A stretch of 64,000 bases of DNA, from contig CAYNSR010000006.1 in assembly GCA_964400125.1 (NCBI GenBank), forward strand, positions 65,195 through 129,194, in the 5' to 3' direction. Origin of the DNA: Micavibrio sp964400125 (GTDB lineage: Bacteria; Pseudomonadota; Alphaproteobacteria; Micavibrionales; Micavibrionaceae). Each line of letters starts with the position of its first letter. Position 1 is the stretch's first letter. This document shows, one piece after another, positions 50,932-60,328 of the stretch. The notes beneath the pieces are model-generated. The model was not told the DNA's origin, did no database searches, and saw only the letters and a list, made by a program, of their open reading frames with translations. The position numbers and the translations under genes were made by a program.

Positions 50932-51877
50932 GATTTTGGTGCCATTGCAGTTTTTTCAGATATTCCACCGGGTCTTTTGGTGTGACCATAGCCCCCGGCG
51001 GGAAAAATACGCCGTCATGCAGGCGCGTCAGCAAAAACCGCATCGCCGCCCCCCGGCACAACACATTGAACAATTCTTTTTCCGCCGCGTTCAAATCTCT
51101 TTCCGCCGTATACGCCGTCAGGATAGCCCGCAAGCGCGGCGCGACCATATTGTGTTCTTGGTCAAAACACCACGCATTGATGACAATGGCCAGATCATAG
51201 GCCAGAAAATCGGTACAGGAAAAATAAAAATCGATCACGCCGCTGATGCGGCCATCCTGAAAAAAGACGTTATCAGGAAACAGGTCTGCATGAACCGCCG
51301 CCCGCGGCAAATCGTCTTCTCCGGGCCATCTTCGTTCCAGTACCGTGATTTCATCAGCAATCGTTTTCGCCAGCCCGGAGACAACCCCGTCCGCATGAGA
51401 CGCCGTCTTTTCCGCCAGTTCTTTCCAGCCTGAAAGTGAAAGCGCATTTTTACGATAGCCGGAAAAACCCATCGCCACCCGGTGCATCCGCCCCAGTATC
51501 ACACCCAGCTCAGCGCAATGCATGGCTGTGATTTCATCCGCGGTGATGTCCCGCCCTGCGAGAAACGTCACAATCGCCGCCGGGCGGTCGCATAACCGCC
51601 CGATCATTTCCCCCGCACGATTCCCGACCGCACAGGGGCTGGAAATGGAATGCGCCGCCAGATGGCCGGAAAATGCGAAAAAAAACGGGATGTCTTGCGG
51701 GTCGATCTCTTTTTCAAACAGAGTCAGAATAAAAACATCCCCCGTTGCCATCTCCAGCCGATAATTCGTATTCTGCACCCCTTGAAGAATACCGTGAAAC
51801 GACTTCAATTCCGGCAGGTCGTATCCTGACAGGAAATTCCGGAGTTCAGTTTCGGGGACGGGGGTATAAACGGCCAT
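50915..51877 (-). CDS. thrB: Homoserine kinase, ThrB (APH-like)
   Basis: Phosphorylates homoserine in threonine synthesis. The 320-aa protein belongs to the aminoglycoside-phosphotransferase-like ThrB group rather than the GHMP type: YRLEMATGDVFILTLFEK, the catalytic loop PRAAVHADLFPDNVFF with Asp and Asn, and GVIDFYFSCTDFLAYDLAI holding the magnesium Asp. The start MAVYTPVPE at 51877 suits the family; an in-frame TTG at 51910 overlaps the ispH stop and is not chosen. Confidence 0.92.
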   Translation of the reverse strand: MAVYTPVPETELRNFLSGYDLPELKSFHGILQGVQNTNYRLEMATGDVFILTLFEKEIDPQDIPFFFAFSGHLAAHSISSPCAVGNRAGEMIGRLCDRPAAIVTFLAGRDITADEITAMHCAELGVILGRMHRVAMGFSGYRKNALSLSGWKELAEKTASHADGVVSGLAKTIADEITVLERRWPGEDDLPRAAVHADLFPDNVFFQDGRISGVIDFYFSCTDFLAYDLAIVINAWCFDQEHNMVAPRLRAILTAYTAERDLNAAEKELFNVLCRGAAMRFLLTRLHDGVFFPPGAMVTPKDPVEYLKKLQWHQNHDIAC

Positions 51878-51906
51878 GGCAAAGTATAACCGGACAACCC
51901 GCCCGA

Positions 51907-52917
51907 TCAACCGGTATCTTTTTTATCAAAAAACGAATCCTGCGCCGTCAGGATATGCGGCACCTTGAACACGACGTTCTCGTCGGTAATGCGCACTTCC
52001 TCGACATGCACATCGAATCTCTCGCGGCAGGCGGCAATCACCTCCTCCACCAGAACATCCGGTGCCGATGCGCCCGCCGTCAGACCGAGCGTGGCAACAT
52101 CGCCAAAACCGGACCAGTCAATATCTGCCGCGCGCTGGATCAACGCAGCGCGGGGGCACCCGGCCGTCTGCGCAACTTCGGCCAGACGGTTTGAATTCGA
52201 CGAATTCGGCGCGCCGATCACCAGCAACATGTCCGACCGCACCGCAATCGCCTTGACCGCCGCCTGCCGGTTGGTCGTGGCGTAGCAGATATCTTCCTTG
52301 TGCGGCCCTTCGATATGGGGAAAGCGTTCGATCAGCGCCGCCACGACTGCCGCCGTATCGTCAACCGACAGGGTCGTCTGGCTGCACCATGCCAGATTGG
52401 CGGGATCGGCAACATCCAGCGCGGCAACATCGGCAACCGTTTCCACCAGAACGACCGCGCCTTCCGGCAGTTGCCCCATCGTGCCGATCACCTCCGGGTG
52501 TCCCCTGTGGCCGATCAGGACGATCCGCTTGCCGTTCCGGTGGTGGCGCTCCGCTTCACGGTGGACCTTGCTGACCAGCGGGCATGTAGCGTCGATAAAA
52601 AACATCTGTCTTTTTTGCGCGGCTTCCGGCACCGCCTTCGGCACGCCATGGGCAGAAAAGACCACGGGCTGCCCGTCATCGGGAATCTCGTCCAGTTCTT
52701 CGACAAAAACAGCGCCCTTGGCGCGCAGGCCGTCAACAACGAAACGGTTATGCACGATTTCGTGCCGGACATAAACTGGCGCTCCGAATTTTTTCAGGGC
52801 CAGTTCGACAATCTGGATCGCCCGGTCCACCCCGGCGCAAAACCCGTTCGGGGCGGCCAGCAAAATGGTTAACGATCGCTTTTCAACAGCATTTTCCATT
52901 GCTTTGGTATAAGTCAT
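51907..52917 (-). CDS. ispH: 4-hydroxy-3-methylbut-2-enyl diphosphate reductase IspH
   Basis: Last enzyme of the MEP isoprenoid pathway, a [4Fe-4S] protein of 336 aa. The three cluster cysteines are in LLAAPNGFCAGVDRAI, FIDATCPLVSKV and CPRAALIQ, together with HEIVHNRFVVDGL and IGHRGHPEVIGTMGQ. ATG at 52917 or 52899 (MENAVEK) could be the start. It depends on Fe-S supply, here potentially from the suf system. Confidence 0.96.
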   Translation of the reverse strand: MTYTKAMENAVEKRSLTILLAAPNGFCAGVDRAIQIVELALKKFGAPVYVRHEIVHNRFVVDGLRAKGAVFVEELDEIPDDGQPVVFSAHGVPKAVPEAAQKRQMFFIDATCPLVSKVHREAERHHRNGKRIVLIGHRGHPEVIGTMGQLPEGAVVLVETVADVAALDVADPANLAWCSQTTLSVDDTAAVVAALIERFPHIEGPHKEDICYATTNRQAAVKAIAVRSDMLLVIGAPNSSNSNRLAEVAQTAGCPRAALIQRAADIDWSGFGDVATLGLTAGASAPDVLVEEVIAACRERFDVHVEEVRITDENVVFKVPHILTAQDSFFDKKDTG

Positions 52918-52993
52918 GCAAAGAATTTAATCCACACCCTTGAAGCCTGCCCGGACCCCCGCTACTGTGATCCTCTGGCTTCAGGGGGAAAAG

Positions 52994-53824
52994 ATGATGA
53001 ACACGCGCTTTGTATTTCTGGCGGCGATGGCGGCCACGGGACTGACGCTCGGTGCCTGCGAAACGGTTCAACGCGATATTCAGGCCAGCGTAACTGACAC
53101 CAGAACAATTTTCACCGATTTCAGGATGGAAAAACTTCTGGCCGCCGCCCCGGTCAGGCCGCAGGATACGCGCGCCCTGATTGCAGAATCCGGCGGCTTC
53201 AATGCCGTTCGCACGGAAATGCAGGTTGAGGAACATATACTGACTGGCGACAACAAAATAATTCCCGTCCCCGGACACCGCCCCGACCGCACAACAGAGG
53301 TGATTGCACAAGCCGCATCCCCGTCCTGCCCCGATGTCCGGATCGTCAGCGACCTTAATCAGGTGCACCAGTTCAACGGCGGGAAGGCCGACCCGCTGGA
53401 ATCCGTCTCCTCGATCCGGCTGCAAGACATTGCGGAGGATTGCTGGATTGGCGCAAAAAACATCTCCGTTGAAATAACACTCGCTTTTGAAGGCGTGCTG
53501 GGGCCAAAGGGGAAGGCCCGCGAAACGGACAAGCCCAGTTTTGCCTACCCTTATTTCGTCGCCATCACCAACGCGCAAGGAAACATCGTCGCCAAGGAAG
53601 TCTTTGCCGTTACCCTGACCTATGACGATGGAAAAACAGAAGATACAAAAATCGAAAAAGTGCGGCAGGTTATCCCAATAGCTCCCACCGACATGAAGAA
53701 TTACAAAATTCTTGTCGGTTTCCAGTTAAATGACGAAGAACTGGCGTATAACCGTACCATCCGTTCCGATGCAATAAATTTGAATGCTATCAGACCCGCC
53801 GCACGGACATACGCAACGCCTTAA
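52994..53824 (+). CDS. Putative outer-membrane lipoprotein, 276 aa
   Basis: Family not recognised. A signal peptide with lipobox (MMNTRFVFLAAMAATGLTLGACE, LGAC) marks a lipoprotein. The body includes a beta-rich region (NISVEITLAFEGVLGPKGKAR, FAYPYFVAITNAQGNIVAKEVFAVTLTY) reminiscent of beta-sandwich domains. The AGGGGGAA ribosome site decides the start at 52994. Its 3' end overlaps the convergent AGE-epimerase gene by 35 bases. Confidence 0.7.
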   Translation: MMNTRFVFLAAMAATGLTLGACETVQRDIQASVTDTRTIFTDFRMEKLLAAAPVRPQDTRALIAESGGFNAVRTEMQVEEHILTGDNKIIPVPGHRPDRTTEVIAQAASPSCPDVRIVSDLNQVHQFNGGKADPLESVSSIRLQDIAEDCWIGAKNISVEITLAFEGVLGPKGKARETDKPSFAYPYFVAITNAQGNIVAKEVFAVTLTYDDGKTEDTKIEKVRQVIPIAPTDMKNYKILVGFQLNDEELAYNRTIRSDAINLNAIRPAARTYATP

Positions 53825-55052
53825 GTGCCAGAGAAACCATACGTCTGACCGTATATGCCCAAACGATCATTCCTCCACGCAAGGATGCGCTTTTTCCACG
53901 TTTGCGCAAGATATCGCGTGTTTCCATGATTCCAAAATAAACGTGATAGGGGGTCGTTGCTGGCATGTAATCCGTGGCCGGAGACAAATCACAATGCAGC
54001 CATTCCACCCAAAATCCCCGCTCTTGCATATACCTCGCGCGGAACACATGGATCATGCGCACGGCCCGGGCCTTCAAAAAAGCCTTTTTGTCTTGCATCG
54101 TGCTCAGCATCAAAACATTGGCTTTCAGGGATTCGGTAAACGGCCAGATACGTTTTGTATCCACCAGAATGCGCCCGGATGGATCAAGAACATCATAAAT
54201 TCCACCTTTCTCTTCATCCCACCCGTAGCGATTAGCCCATTCAAGCAAGGCTCTGCACGCCATGTCATGGCGTGATGGATCATTATGGACCTGTGCATGT
54301 TTTTTCAGCAACCAGACCCATTCGAAATAATGCCCCGGTTCAACCCGATGCCCGGTTTCCGGGTCCGGCGTCAGATCGGATGCAAAGAATTCAACCAATG
54401 CATTTTGATCGCGCAGATAAAAATGGACATAAAATAAAGTCACCATTTCATCAGCCATCGCACGAAAGTCAGAATTTCCCCAAGTGTCATAGGCAAACAA
54501 GCATGCTTCAAGTAAATGCATATGCGGATTCTGGCGGCGCATTCTTGGAACGACATCCAAATTCCGATCCAACGCCTCAACTAGACCCGGCAGGCCTTTA
54601 ATGCGAAAATACAAATTAATAAAGGACAGTGTTTTTATGGCGATGTCACGGGCGCGCGGGTCTTGGGTAACACTAAAATAATGGGAGCAGCCAAAGATAA
54701 CAAAAGCCAGCGTGTAAAGATCTGATGTTTCATCAAGCGGGCGTCCCTCATCATCAAGACTATACCGCCAGCCGCCGGTGTCCGGCATATGGTAGGCGCT
54801 CACAATAAAATCAAACGCCCGCGACAGGATTTTTCGAGGAACGATTCCCGGATGTTCATGTGCCGCATGACAATAAATGGAAAGTTGTCGGCACTGTGAT
54901 AAAAGCCGTCTTGCGCCCATCAGCCTCGGTTTGAAATCCGGCCCCAACCGTTCATAAAACCCTCCGGTTTCCGGATCGATAAAAGCACCATGCCACTTCG
55001 GCAGCCAGCGAAACTGAAGCTGTGCAGCTAAATATTCCACAATCGTCAGCAT
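53790..55052 (-). CDS. AGE-family epimerase/isomerase, 420 aa
   Basis: An (alpha/alpha)6-barrel sugar epimerase or isomerase of the N-acylglucosamine 2-epimerase group. Characteristic segments are WLPKWHGAFIDPETGGFYERL, RRLLSQCRQLSIYCHAAHEH, RRQNPHMHLLEACLFAYDTWG, PGHYFEWVWLLKKHA and KRIWPFTESLKANVL. Catalytic His residues of the family correspond to the H in HMHLLEA and the H in PGHYFEW. Activity could be epimerisation of N-acylglucosamine, or mannose isomerisation. ATG at 55052 is used in preference to an upstream TTG. Confidence 0.87.
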   Translation of the reverse strand: MLTIVEYLAAQLQFRWLPKWHGAFIDPETGGFYERLGPDFKPRLMGARRLLSQCRQLSIYCHAAHEHPGIVPRKILSRAFDFIVSAYHMPDTGGWRYSLDDEGRPLDETSDLYTLAFVIFGCSHYFSVTQDPRARDIAIKTLSFINLYFRIKGLPGLVEALDRNLDVVPRMRRQNPHMHLLEACLFAYDTWGNSDFRAMADEMVTLFYVHFYLRDQNALVEFFASDLTPDPETGHRVEPGHYFEWVWLLKKHAQVHNDPSRHDMACRALLEWANRYGWDEEKGGIYDVLDPSGRILVDTKRIWPFTESLKANVLMLSTMQDKKAFLKARAVRMIHVFRARYMQERGFWVEWLHCDLSPATDYMPATTPYHVYFGIMETRDILRKRGKSASLRGGMIVWAYTVRRMVSLALKALRMSVRRV

Positions 55053-55108
55053 TCCCGCATCCACGGGCAAAGATTGACACAGACAAGCACTTTGCGCAAA
55101 ATCTTTTC

Positions 55109-56026
55109 ATGATGGTTGCCATATACACTCACCGCTCGGGCCTGAAACACGATACCGGACCCAGCCACCCGGAATGCGCGGCCCGGCTACAGGTTTTGCT
55201 GGATTTGTTTGAAGATCAAAACATGCCCGTCATCTGCGCACCAGAAGCCGAACTCGAATGGATCGCGCGCGCGCATCCGGTGCGCCATATCGACGCGCTG
55301 ATGGATGCGATGCCCGATAGCGGTCTTGTACAGATCGACGCCGACACCATTGCATCGCCCGGCACATGGCTGGCTGTCCTGCATGCTGCCGGAACGGTGT
55401 GTCAGGCCGTGACGGATGTGATTGGCGGTGCGCCGAAACGCGCCTTTTGCGCCGTGCGCCCGCCGGGCCACCATGCCGAACCTGCCCGCGCGATGGGATT
55501 TTGCCTGTTCAACAATATTTTTATCGGCGCGCTGCACGCACAGGCAAGAGGTCTTGAAAAAATTGCCATTGTCGATTTTGACGTTCATCACGGCAACGGC
55601 AGCGATGCAATGGCGCGGCTGCACGACAATGTATTTTATATCTCCAGCCACCAATGGCCGCTCTACCCCGGAAGCGGCGGTCCGCAAGATCAGGTTCCCG
55701 GGCGGGTGCTGAATATCCCCCTGCCCGCCGGAAGCGGGTCTGCCGATTTCCGAAAAGTTTATGAGGAGCAAGTTTTCCCGGCACTGGAAAACAACGTGCC
55801 GGACCTGCTGATGCTTTCTGCCGGGTTCGACGCGCATCGCGACGATCCGCTGGCGCAGATGAATCTGTGTGAAGAGGATTTCGGCTGGGTGACACGAGAA
55901 CTCTGCCGCATCGCGGATCGGCATTGCGGCGGTCGGGTGGTCTCCGTACTGGAGGGAGGCTATAACCTGACCACCCTCAAGGGGTGCGTTGCGGCACACA
56001 TCGCCGCATTATCTGATTCAGCCTGA
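55109..56026 (+). CDS. Histone-deacetylase-family protein (acetoin-utilisation/HDAC-like)
   Basis: Zinc-dependent deacetylase fold, 305 aa, probable polyamine or small-molecule deacetylase. Motifs are YTHRSGLKHDTGPSHPECAAR, AVRPPGHHAEPARAMGFCLFNN with the active-site His pair, VDFDVHHGNGSDAMA with zinc-binding Asp and His, YISSHQWPLYPGSG and LMLSAGFDAHRDDPLA with the second Asp. Two ATG codons occur at 55109 and 55112. It lies 330 bases before xseB-ispA-dxs, an order conserved in this class. Confidence 0.92.
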   Translation: MMVAIYTHRSGLKHDTGPSHPECAARLQVLLDLFEDQNMPVICAPEAELEWIARAHPVRHIDALMDAMPDSGLVQIDADTIASPGTWLAVLHAAGTVCQAVTDVIGGAPKRAFCAVRPPGHHAEPARAMGFCLFNNIFIGALHAQARGLEKIAIVDFDVHHGNGSDAMARLHDNVFYISSHQWPLYPGSGGPQDQVPGRVLNIPLPAGSGSADFRKVYEEQVFPALENNVPDLLMLSAGFDAHRDDPLAQMNLCEEDFGWVTRELCRIADRHCGGRVVSVLEGGYNLTTLKGCVAAHIAALSDSA

Positions 56027-56034
56027 TTGCTGGC

Positions 56035-56193
56035 CTAATTAACGTGAAGGTCGCTACGCAGACGGGCGCGACCGTTAAAAAGGCGGTTCACCTCGTCCTT
56101 ATGGATACGGCGCTTGACCTGCTTGACCTGCCAAGTCAGAAAGTCCATTTTTTTCAATGCATTGTCCTGATTGTTGCCAGTCTGTGCGTTCAT
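56035..56193 (-). CDS. Small basic protein, 52 aa
   Basis: Reads MNAQTGNNQDNALKKMDFLT, then WQVKQVKRRIHKDEVNRLFNG and a basic end ARLRSDLHVN. It has an excellent ribosome site (GGGAGG, about 8 bases upstream), and a start that faces away from xseB. The mix of Lys/Arg and hydrophobics suggests a helical, possibly nucleic-acid-binding or complex-associated peptide. No homologue recognised; the strong Shine-Dalgarno and lack of any better frame support it. Confidence 0.55.
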   Translation of the reverse strand: MNAQTGNNQDNALKKMDFLTWQVKQVKRRIHKDEVNRLFNGRARLRSDLHVN

Positions 56194-56371
56194 TTCTACC
56201 TCCCGATACATATTTCATAACTCTCCTATAATGGTACTGCATATTGCCCTGTTCGCGCCCTGCAAAGAATTGAGAGCAGAACTCCGCCTCACGCATGGGA
56301 AAGACTTGAGGAATCCGCCGTACTGTCCTACACTCCCCGCGCACTTTCATTATTAAAATCAGTTGGTTGTC

Positions 56372-56620
56372 ATGAGCAGCAAAAACGCCACCGCCGTTGA
56401 ATCCCTGTCCTTCGAATCCGCGCTCACGGAACTGGAGACAATCGTGCGGGATCTCGAGACCGGCAAGGCCGCGCTCGAGGACTCCATTTCCGCCTATGAA
56501 CGGGGTATAGCCCTGAAGAAGCATTGCGAAGGCAAGCTGCGGGAAGCGCATGCCAAGATTGAAAAAATCACGATCGGCCCGGACGGGAAAGTCTCGACCG
56601 CGCCGTTCGATCCGGAATAA
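56372..56620 (+). CDS. xseB: Exodeoxyribonuclease VII small subunit
   Basis: Small helical subunit (82 aa) of the ExoVII nuclease. The signature SFESALTELETIVRDLETGKAALEDSISAYERGIALKKHCEGKLREA is complete. The ATG at 56372 (MSSKNATAV) is preferred over a TTG nine bases upstream. It is the first gene of the xseB-ispA-dxs cluster. The 178 bases upstream hold only the divergent 52-aa gene. Confidence 0.94.
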   Translation: MSSKNATAVESLSFESALTELETIVRDLETGKAALEDSISAYERGIALKKHCEGKLREAHAKIEKITIGPDGKVSTAPFDPE

Positions 56621-56644
56621 TCACCCACAGGAGTTTGCTTTCAA

Positions 56645-57556
56645 ATGGCCCCTTCACCACGCGACGCCAGCCCAAGTCTGCAAGAACGCATGAATGACGT
56701 TGTCGAAGGCGTCAATAAAACGATTGCCCGCCTGCTGCCGGAAACAGACCTGCCGGAAGCACTCCTTTACGAAGCGATGCGCTACGGCGTTCTGAATGGC
56801 GGGAAACGCCTGCGTCCGTTTCTGGTGATGGAATCCGCCGCCCTTTTCGGCGTTGACGCCCTGCGCGCCCGCCGCGTGGCCGCTGCGGTGGAATTCGTCC
56901 ATTGCTATTCGCTGATCCATGACGACCTTCCGGCGATGGATAACGCGCAACTGCGCCGTGGCAAACCCGCCGCGCATATCGCCTTTGACGAAGCCACCGC
57001 CATTCTTGCCGGTGATGCACTGCTGACTCTGGCCTTCGAGATTTTGACAGAACCCGACACCCATGAAGACCCGCGTGTACGCTGCGAACTGGTTAGTCTG
57101 CTGGCCAAGGCTGCCGGAGGCCATGGGCTATGCGGCGGTCAGATGCTGGATATCATCGGTGAAAAAAACGACTTCGATCTCGGGACGATCAGCCGCCTGC
57201 AACGGATGAAAACCGGCAAGCTGATTTCCTTCGCCTGCGAAGCCGGGGCCATCCTCGGCAAGGCCAATGAGCCGCACCGCAAGGCCTTGCTCAACTACGC
57301 CAACGATCTCGGCCTCGCCTTTCAGGTCACGGATGACATTCTCGATGTCGAACAGACATCCAATGTCACCGGCAAGGACAGCGGCAAGGACGCGCAGTCC
57401 GGAAAATCCACTTTCGTTTCGACGATGGGGAAAGAACAGGCCCAGGCCCGCGCCGAGATGCTGGTGCAACAGGCCAAACGCCATTTGAATATTTTTGAAG
57501 ACCGCGGCGAAATCCTGAAGGAAATGGCGCAATACGTTTTACAAAGAAGGGCCTGA
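56645..57556 (+). CDS. ispA: Farnesyl diphosphate synthase
   Basis: Condenses isopentenyl and dimethylallyl diphosphates to farnesyl diphosphate, 303 aa. First Asp-rich motif in HDDLPAMDNAQLRRGKP and the second in FQVTDDILDVEQTSNVTGK, plus GGKRLRPFLVMESA and KTGKLISFACEAGAILG. It starts 25 bases after xseB and is followed 19 bases later by dxs, which makes its substrate precursor. Confidence 0.96.
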   Translation: MAPSPRDASPSLQERMNDVVEGVNKTIARLLPETDLPEALLYEAMRYGVLNGGKRLRPFLVMESAALFGVDALRARRVAAAVEFVHCYSLIHDDLPAMDNAQLRRGKPAAHIAFDEATAILAGDALLTLAFEILTEPDTHEDPRVRCELVSLLAKAAGGHGLCGGQMLDIIGEKNDFDLGTISRLQRMKTGKLISFACEAGAILGKANEPHRKALLNYANDLGLAFQVTDDILDVEQTSNVTGKDSGKDAQSGKSTFVSTMGKEQAQARAEMLVQQAKRHLNIFEDRGEILKEMAQYVLQRRA

Positions 57557-57574
57557 TACGTTACAGGCGGCCGG

Positions 57575-59530
57575 ATGGGTATGAAAAAAGAAAATGTGCG
57601 CCAAAATCAGAACATTGCAAATTTCCACCCTCACGGGAAAGGTGGAGGTTCCCTGCTGGATTCCGTTCACATCCCCGCCGACATACGCGGATTTTCCGAC
57701 GACCTACTGAAACAACTCGCCGACGAACTCCGGATGGAAACCATCAATGCGGTCTCTGCCACTGGCGGGCATCTGGGCGCGGGGCTGGGCGTGGTCGAAC
57801 TGACGGTTGCGATCCACGCGGTTTTCAACACCCCTGACGACCGCCTGATCTGGGATGTCGGACATCAATGTTATCCGCATAAAATCCTGACCGGGCGGCG
57901 CGACCGCATCCGCACCCTGCGTCAGGGCGAAGGGCTGTCCGGTTTCACCAAACGCAGTGAGTCTGAATATGACCCGTTCGGGGCGGCGCACTCTTCCACC
58001 TCAATCTCCGCCGGCCTCGGCATGGCCGTCGCACGCGACCTTTCAGGCGGCGACAACCATGTCGTTTGCGTTATCGGCGACGGCGCAATGAGTGCAGGCA
58101 TGGCCTATGAGGCCATGAACAATGCCGGGGCGATGAAGTCGCGCCTTGTCGTCATCTTGAACGATAACGAAATGTCGATTGCGCGGCCCGTCGGCGCGCT
58201 CAGTAAATACCTGACGCGACTGGTGTCTTCCCGCGCCTATATCGGTGCCCGGGAAACGGGGAAAAAAGTCGTCGATATGTTCCCACCGCCCTTGCGCCAC
58301 GCGGTCAAACGCGCCGAAGAATCCGCCCGCATGGCGATGGGCACCGGGACGCTGTTCGAAGAGATGGGATTTTATTACATCGGCCCCGTGGACGGCCACA
58401 ACATCGACCATCTGCTGCCTATTTTACGCAATGTGCGCGACGGCCTACATCCCGGCCCTATCCTGATTCACGCCATCACCAAAAAGGGCAAAGGCTATGC
58501 CCCGGCGGAAAGCTCCGCCGACAAAATGCATGGTGTAACGAAATTCAACGTCATCACCGGCGAACAAAGCAAGGCAAAGACCGCCGCCCCCAGCTATACA
58601 AAAGTTTTTGCACAAAGTCTGATCGCCGAAGCCCATGCCGACCCGAAAATCGTTGGCATCACCGCTGCCATGCCTTCGGGCACGGGGATGGACCTGTTCG
58701 GATACGAATTCCCGGATCGCATGTTCGATGTCGGCATCGCGGAACAACACGCCGTCACCTTTGCCGCCGGACTGGCGGCGGAAGGGTACAAACCTTTTTG
58801 CGCAATTTATTCCACTTTCCTGCAACGCGCCTATGACCAGGTGGTGCATGACGTTGCCCTGCAAAATCTCCCCGTGCGTTTTGCCATGGACAGGGCGGGA
58901 CTGGTCGGGGCCGACGGTGCCACCCATGCAGGGGCCTTCGATATCGCCTATCTTGGCTGCCTGCCGAATATGACCCTGATGGCGGCGGCCGATGAACTGG
59001 AACTGATGCACATGATTGCGACCGCCGCCGCGCATGATTGCGGCCCGATTGCGCTGCGCTATCCACGCGGCGACGGAATCGGACACGATCTGCCCGCGCG
59101 CGGCACGCCGTTGCCGATCGGGAAGGGTCGCGTCCTGCGCGAAGGAAACGATGCAGCCCTGCTGTCTTACGGCACGCGCCTGCGTGAATGCCTGCTGGCG
59201 GCGGATATGCTGGCCGAAAAGGGAATATCTGTCACCGTTGCCGATGCACGCTTTGCCAAGCCGCTGGATATGGACCTGATCGCGCAACTGGTCAAAAATC
59301 ACCCTGTACTGGTTACCATAGAGGAAGGCTCCATTGGCGGGTTCGGCGCACTTGTTCTTCAGACCCTGACGAATACGGGCATGCTCGACCGCAGCGAATG
59401 CCGCATGCGCACCATGACCCTGCCCGACAGATTTCAGGATCACCACACGCCGGAACGGCAATACGCCGAAGCGGGCCTTCTTGCGGGCGATATTGTAAAT
59501 ATCGTCAGGAAAATCCGCAGCAAGGGGTGA
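57575..59530 (+). CDS. dxs: 1-deoxy-D-xylulose-5-phosphate synthase
   Basis: TPP enzyme opening the MEP pathway, 651 aa. GGHLGAGLGVVELTVAIHAVF and WDVGHQCYPHKILTGRRD near the N-terminus, the TPP-binding IGDGAMSAGMAYEAMNNA, the FEEMGFYYIGPVDGHN region, and the C-terminal transketolase-like domain (DVGIAEQHAVTFAAGLA, LRYPRGDGIG) are all present. ATG at 57575 or 57581. With ispA here and ispH elsewhere in the window, isoprenoid supply genes are well represented. Confidence 0.97.
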   Translation: MGMKKENVRQNQNIANFHPHGKGGGSLLDSVHIPADIRGFSDDLLKQLADELRMETINAVSATGGHLGAGLGVVELTVAIHAVFNTPDDRLIWDVGHQCYPHKILTGRRDRIRTLRQGEGLSGFTKRSESEYDPFGAAHSSTSISAGLGMAVARDLSGGDNHVVCVIGDGAMSAGMAYEAMNNAGAMKSRLVVILNDNEMSIARPVGALSKYLTRLVSSRAYIGARETGKKVVDMFPPPLRHAVKRAEESARMAMGTGTLFEEMGFYYIGPVDGHNIDHLLPILRNVRDGLHPGPILIHAITKKGKGYAPAESSADKMHGVTKFNVITGEQSKAKTAAPSYTKVFAQSLIAEAHADPKIVGITAAMPSGTGMDLFGYEFPDRMFDVGIAEQHAVTFAAGLAAEGYKPFCAIYSTFLQRAYDQVVHDVALQNLPVRFAMDRAGLVGADGATHAGAFDIAYLGCLPNMTLMAAADELELMHMIATAAAHDCGPIALRYPRGDGIGHDLPARGTPLPIGKGRVLREGNDAALLSYGTRLRECLLAADMLAEKGISVTVADARFAKPLDMDLIAQLVKNHPVLVTIEEGSIGGFGALVLQTLTNTGMLDRSECRMRTMTLPDRFQDHHTPERQYAEAGLLAGDIVNIVRKIRSKG

Positions 59531-59593
59531 TTACAGGGCATAAATCGAAGAAAATGCTTGGGTTTCATGCCCTCCCGCTCTAAATTCGGACCC

Positions 59594-60328
59594 ATGATTT
59601 TAACAAAACCAACAATCGTCCTGTTCGATATGGACGGCACGACCGTTCGGCATATCAATCCCCGCCTGCTGCATGTTCTGGAACGGCTGGATGATGCCTC
59701 GCACAAGGCCGCGAAATATTTCTCCGGCGTTTTTCGCCGCCGTATCGACGTTATGCCGCTGGTGGAATTTCGCAACGGCAAACGTCCAAAGCTGCTGGTG
59801 CACCGCGCCCTGCATAAAATCCGCCGCAAGGATGTCGAGGAGATTGTCGAGCCCTGCCCCGGAATCTATGCCGTTCTCGACCTGCTCAAGGCAAATAATA
59901 TCCCCATGGGCATCGTCAGCAACGGTCTGGGCAAGGGATACGGCCACGAGATTTTACAAAAATTCGATCTCGAACAATATTTCGGCGTGACTATCTTTCG
60001 CGAAGACATCACCCGGTCGAAGCCTTTCCCCGACCCCCTCCTGCAGGCCGTACGGAAATTAGCCGTGCCGCCTGCGGAAAACGATGTCATCTGGTATATT
60101 GGGGATCGCCACAAGGACGTCATGGCCGCGCTGGCGGCGCAAGAATACCTGCCCTGCCCGATCCACCCTCTGGCCTACGGCCTGAATGCGTCGATTGCGG
60201 TGCTGGAACATAATGTCGGGGTAGACCATATCGTTATGGCCTATGCCGATCTGGAAACACGACTGAAACAAATATTCCCGGCTAATCCGCAACGCGCATC
60301 AGCACAGGATCATAAACAGACAGGCTGA
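59594..60328 (+). CDS. HAD-superfamily phosphatase, 244 aa
   Basis: Haloacid-dehalogenase-fold phosphatase. Motif I LFDMDGTTV (nucleophile Asp, second Asp), a helical cap region, motif II GIVSNGLG, motif III lysine in ITRSKPFPDP, and motif IV WYIGDRHKDVMAA with the metal-binding Asp pair. Chosen start MILTKPTIVLFD at 59594, since a TTG upstream gives an atypical leader. Substrate unknown; the 3' end overlaps sppA by 47 bases. Confidence 0.87.
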   Translation: MILTKPTIVLFDMDGTTVRHINPRLLHVLERLDDASHKAAKYFSGVFRRRIDVMPLVEFRNGKRPKLLVHRALHKIRRKDVEEIVEPCPGIYAVLDLLKANNIPMGIVSNGLGKGYGHEILQKFDLEQYFGVTIFREDITRSKPFPDPLLQAVRKLAVPPAENDVIWYIGDRHKDVMAALAAQEYLPCPIHPLAYGLNASIAVLEHNVGVDHIVMAYADLETRLKQIFPANPQRASAQDHKQTG

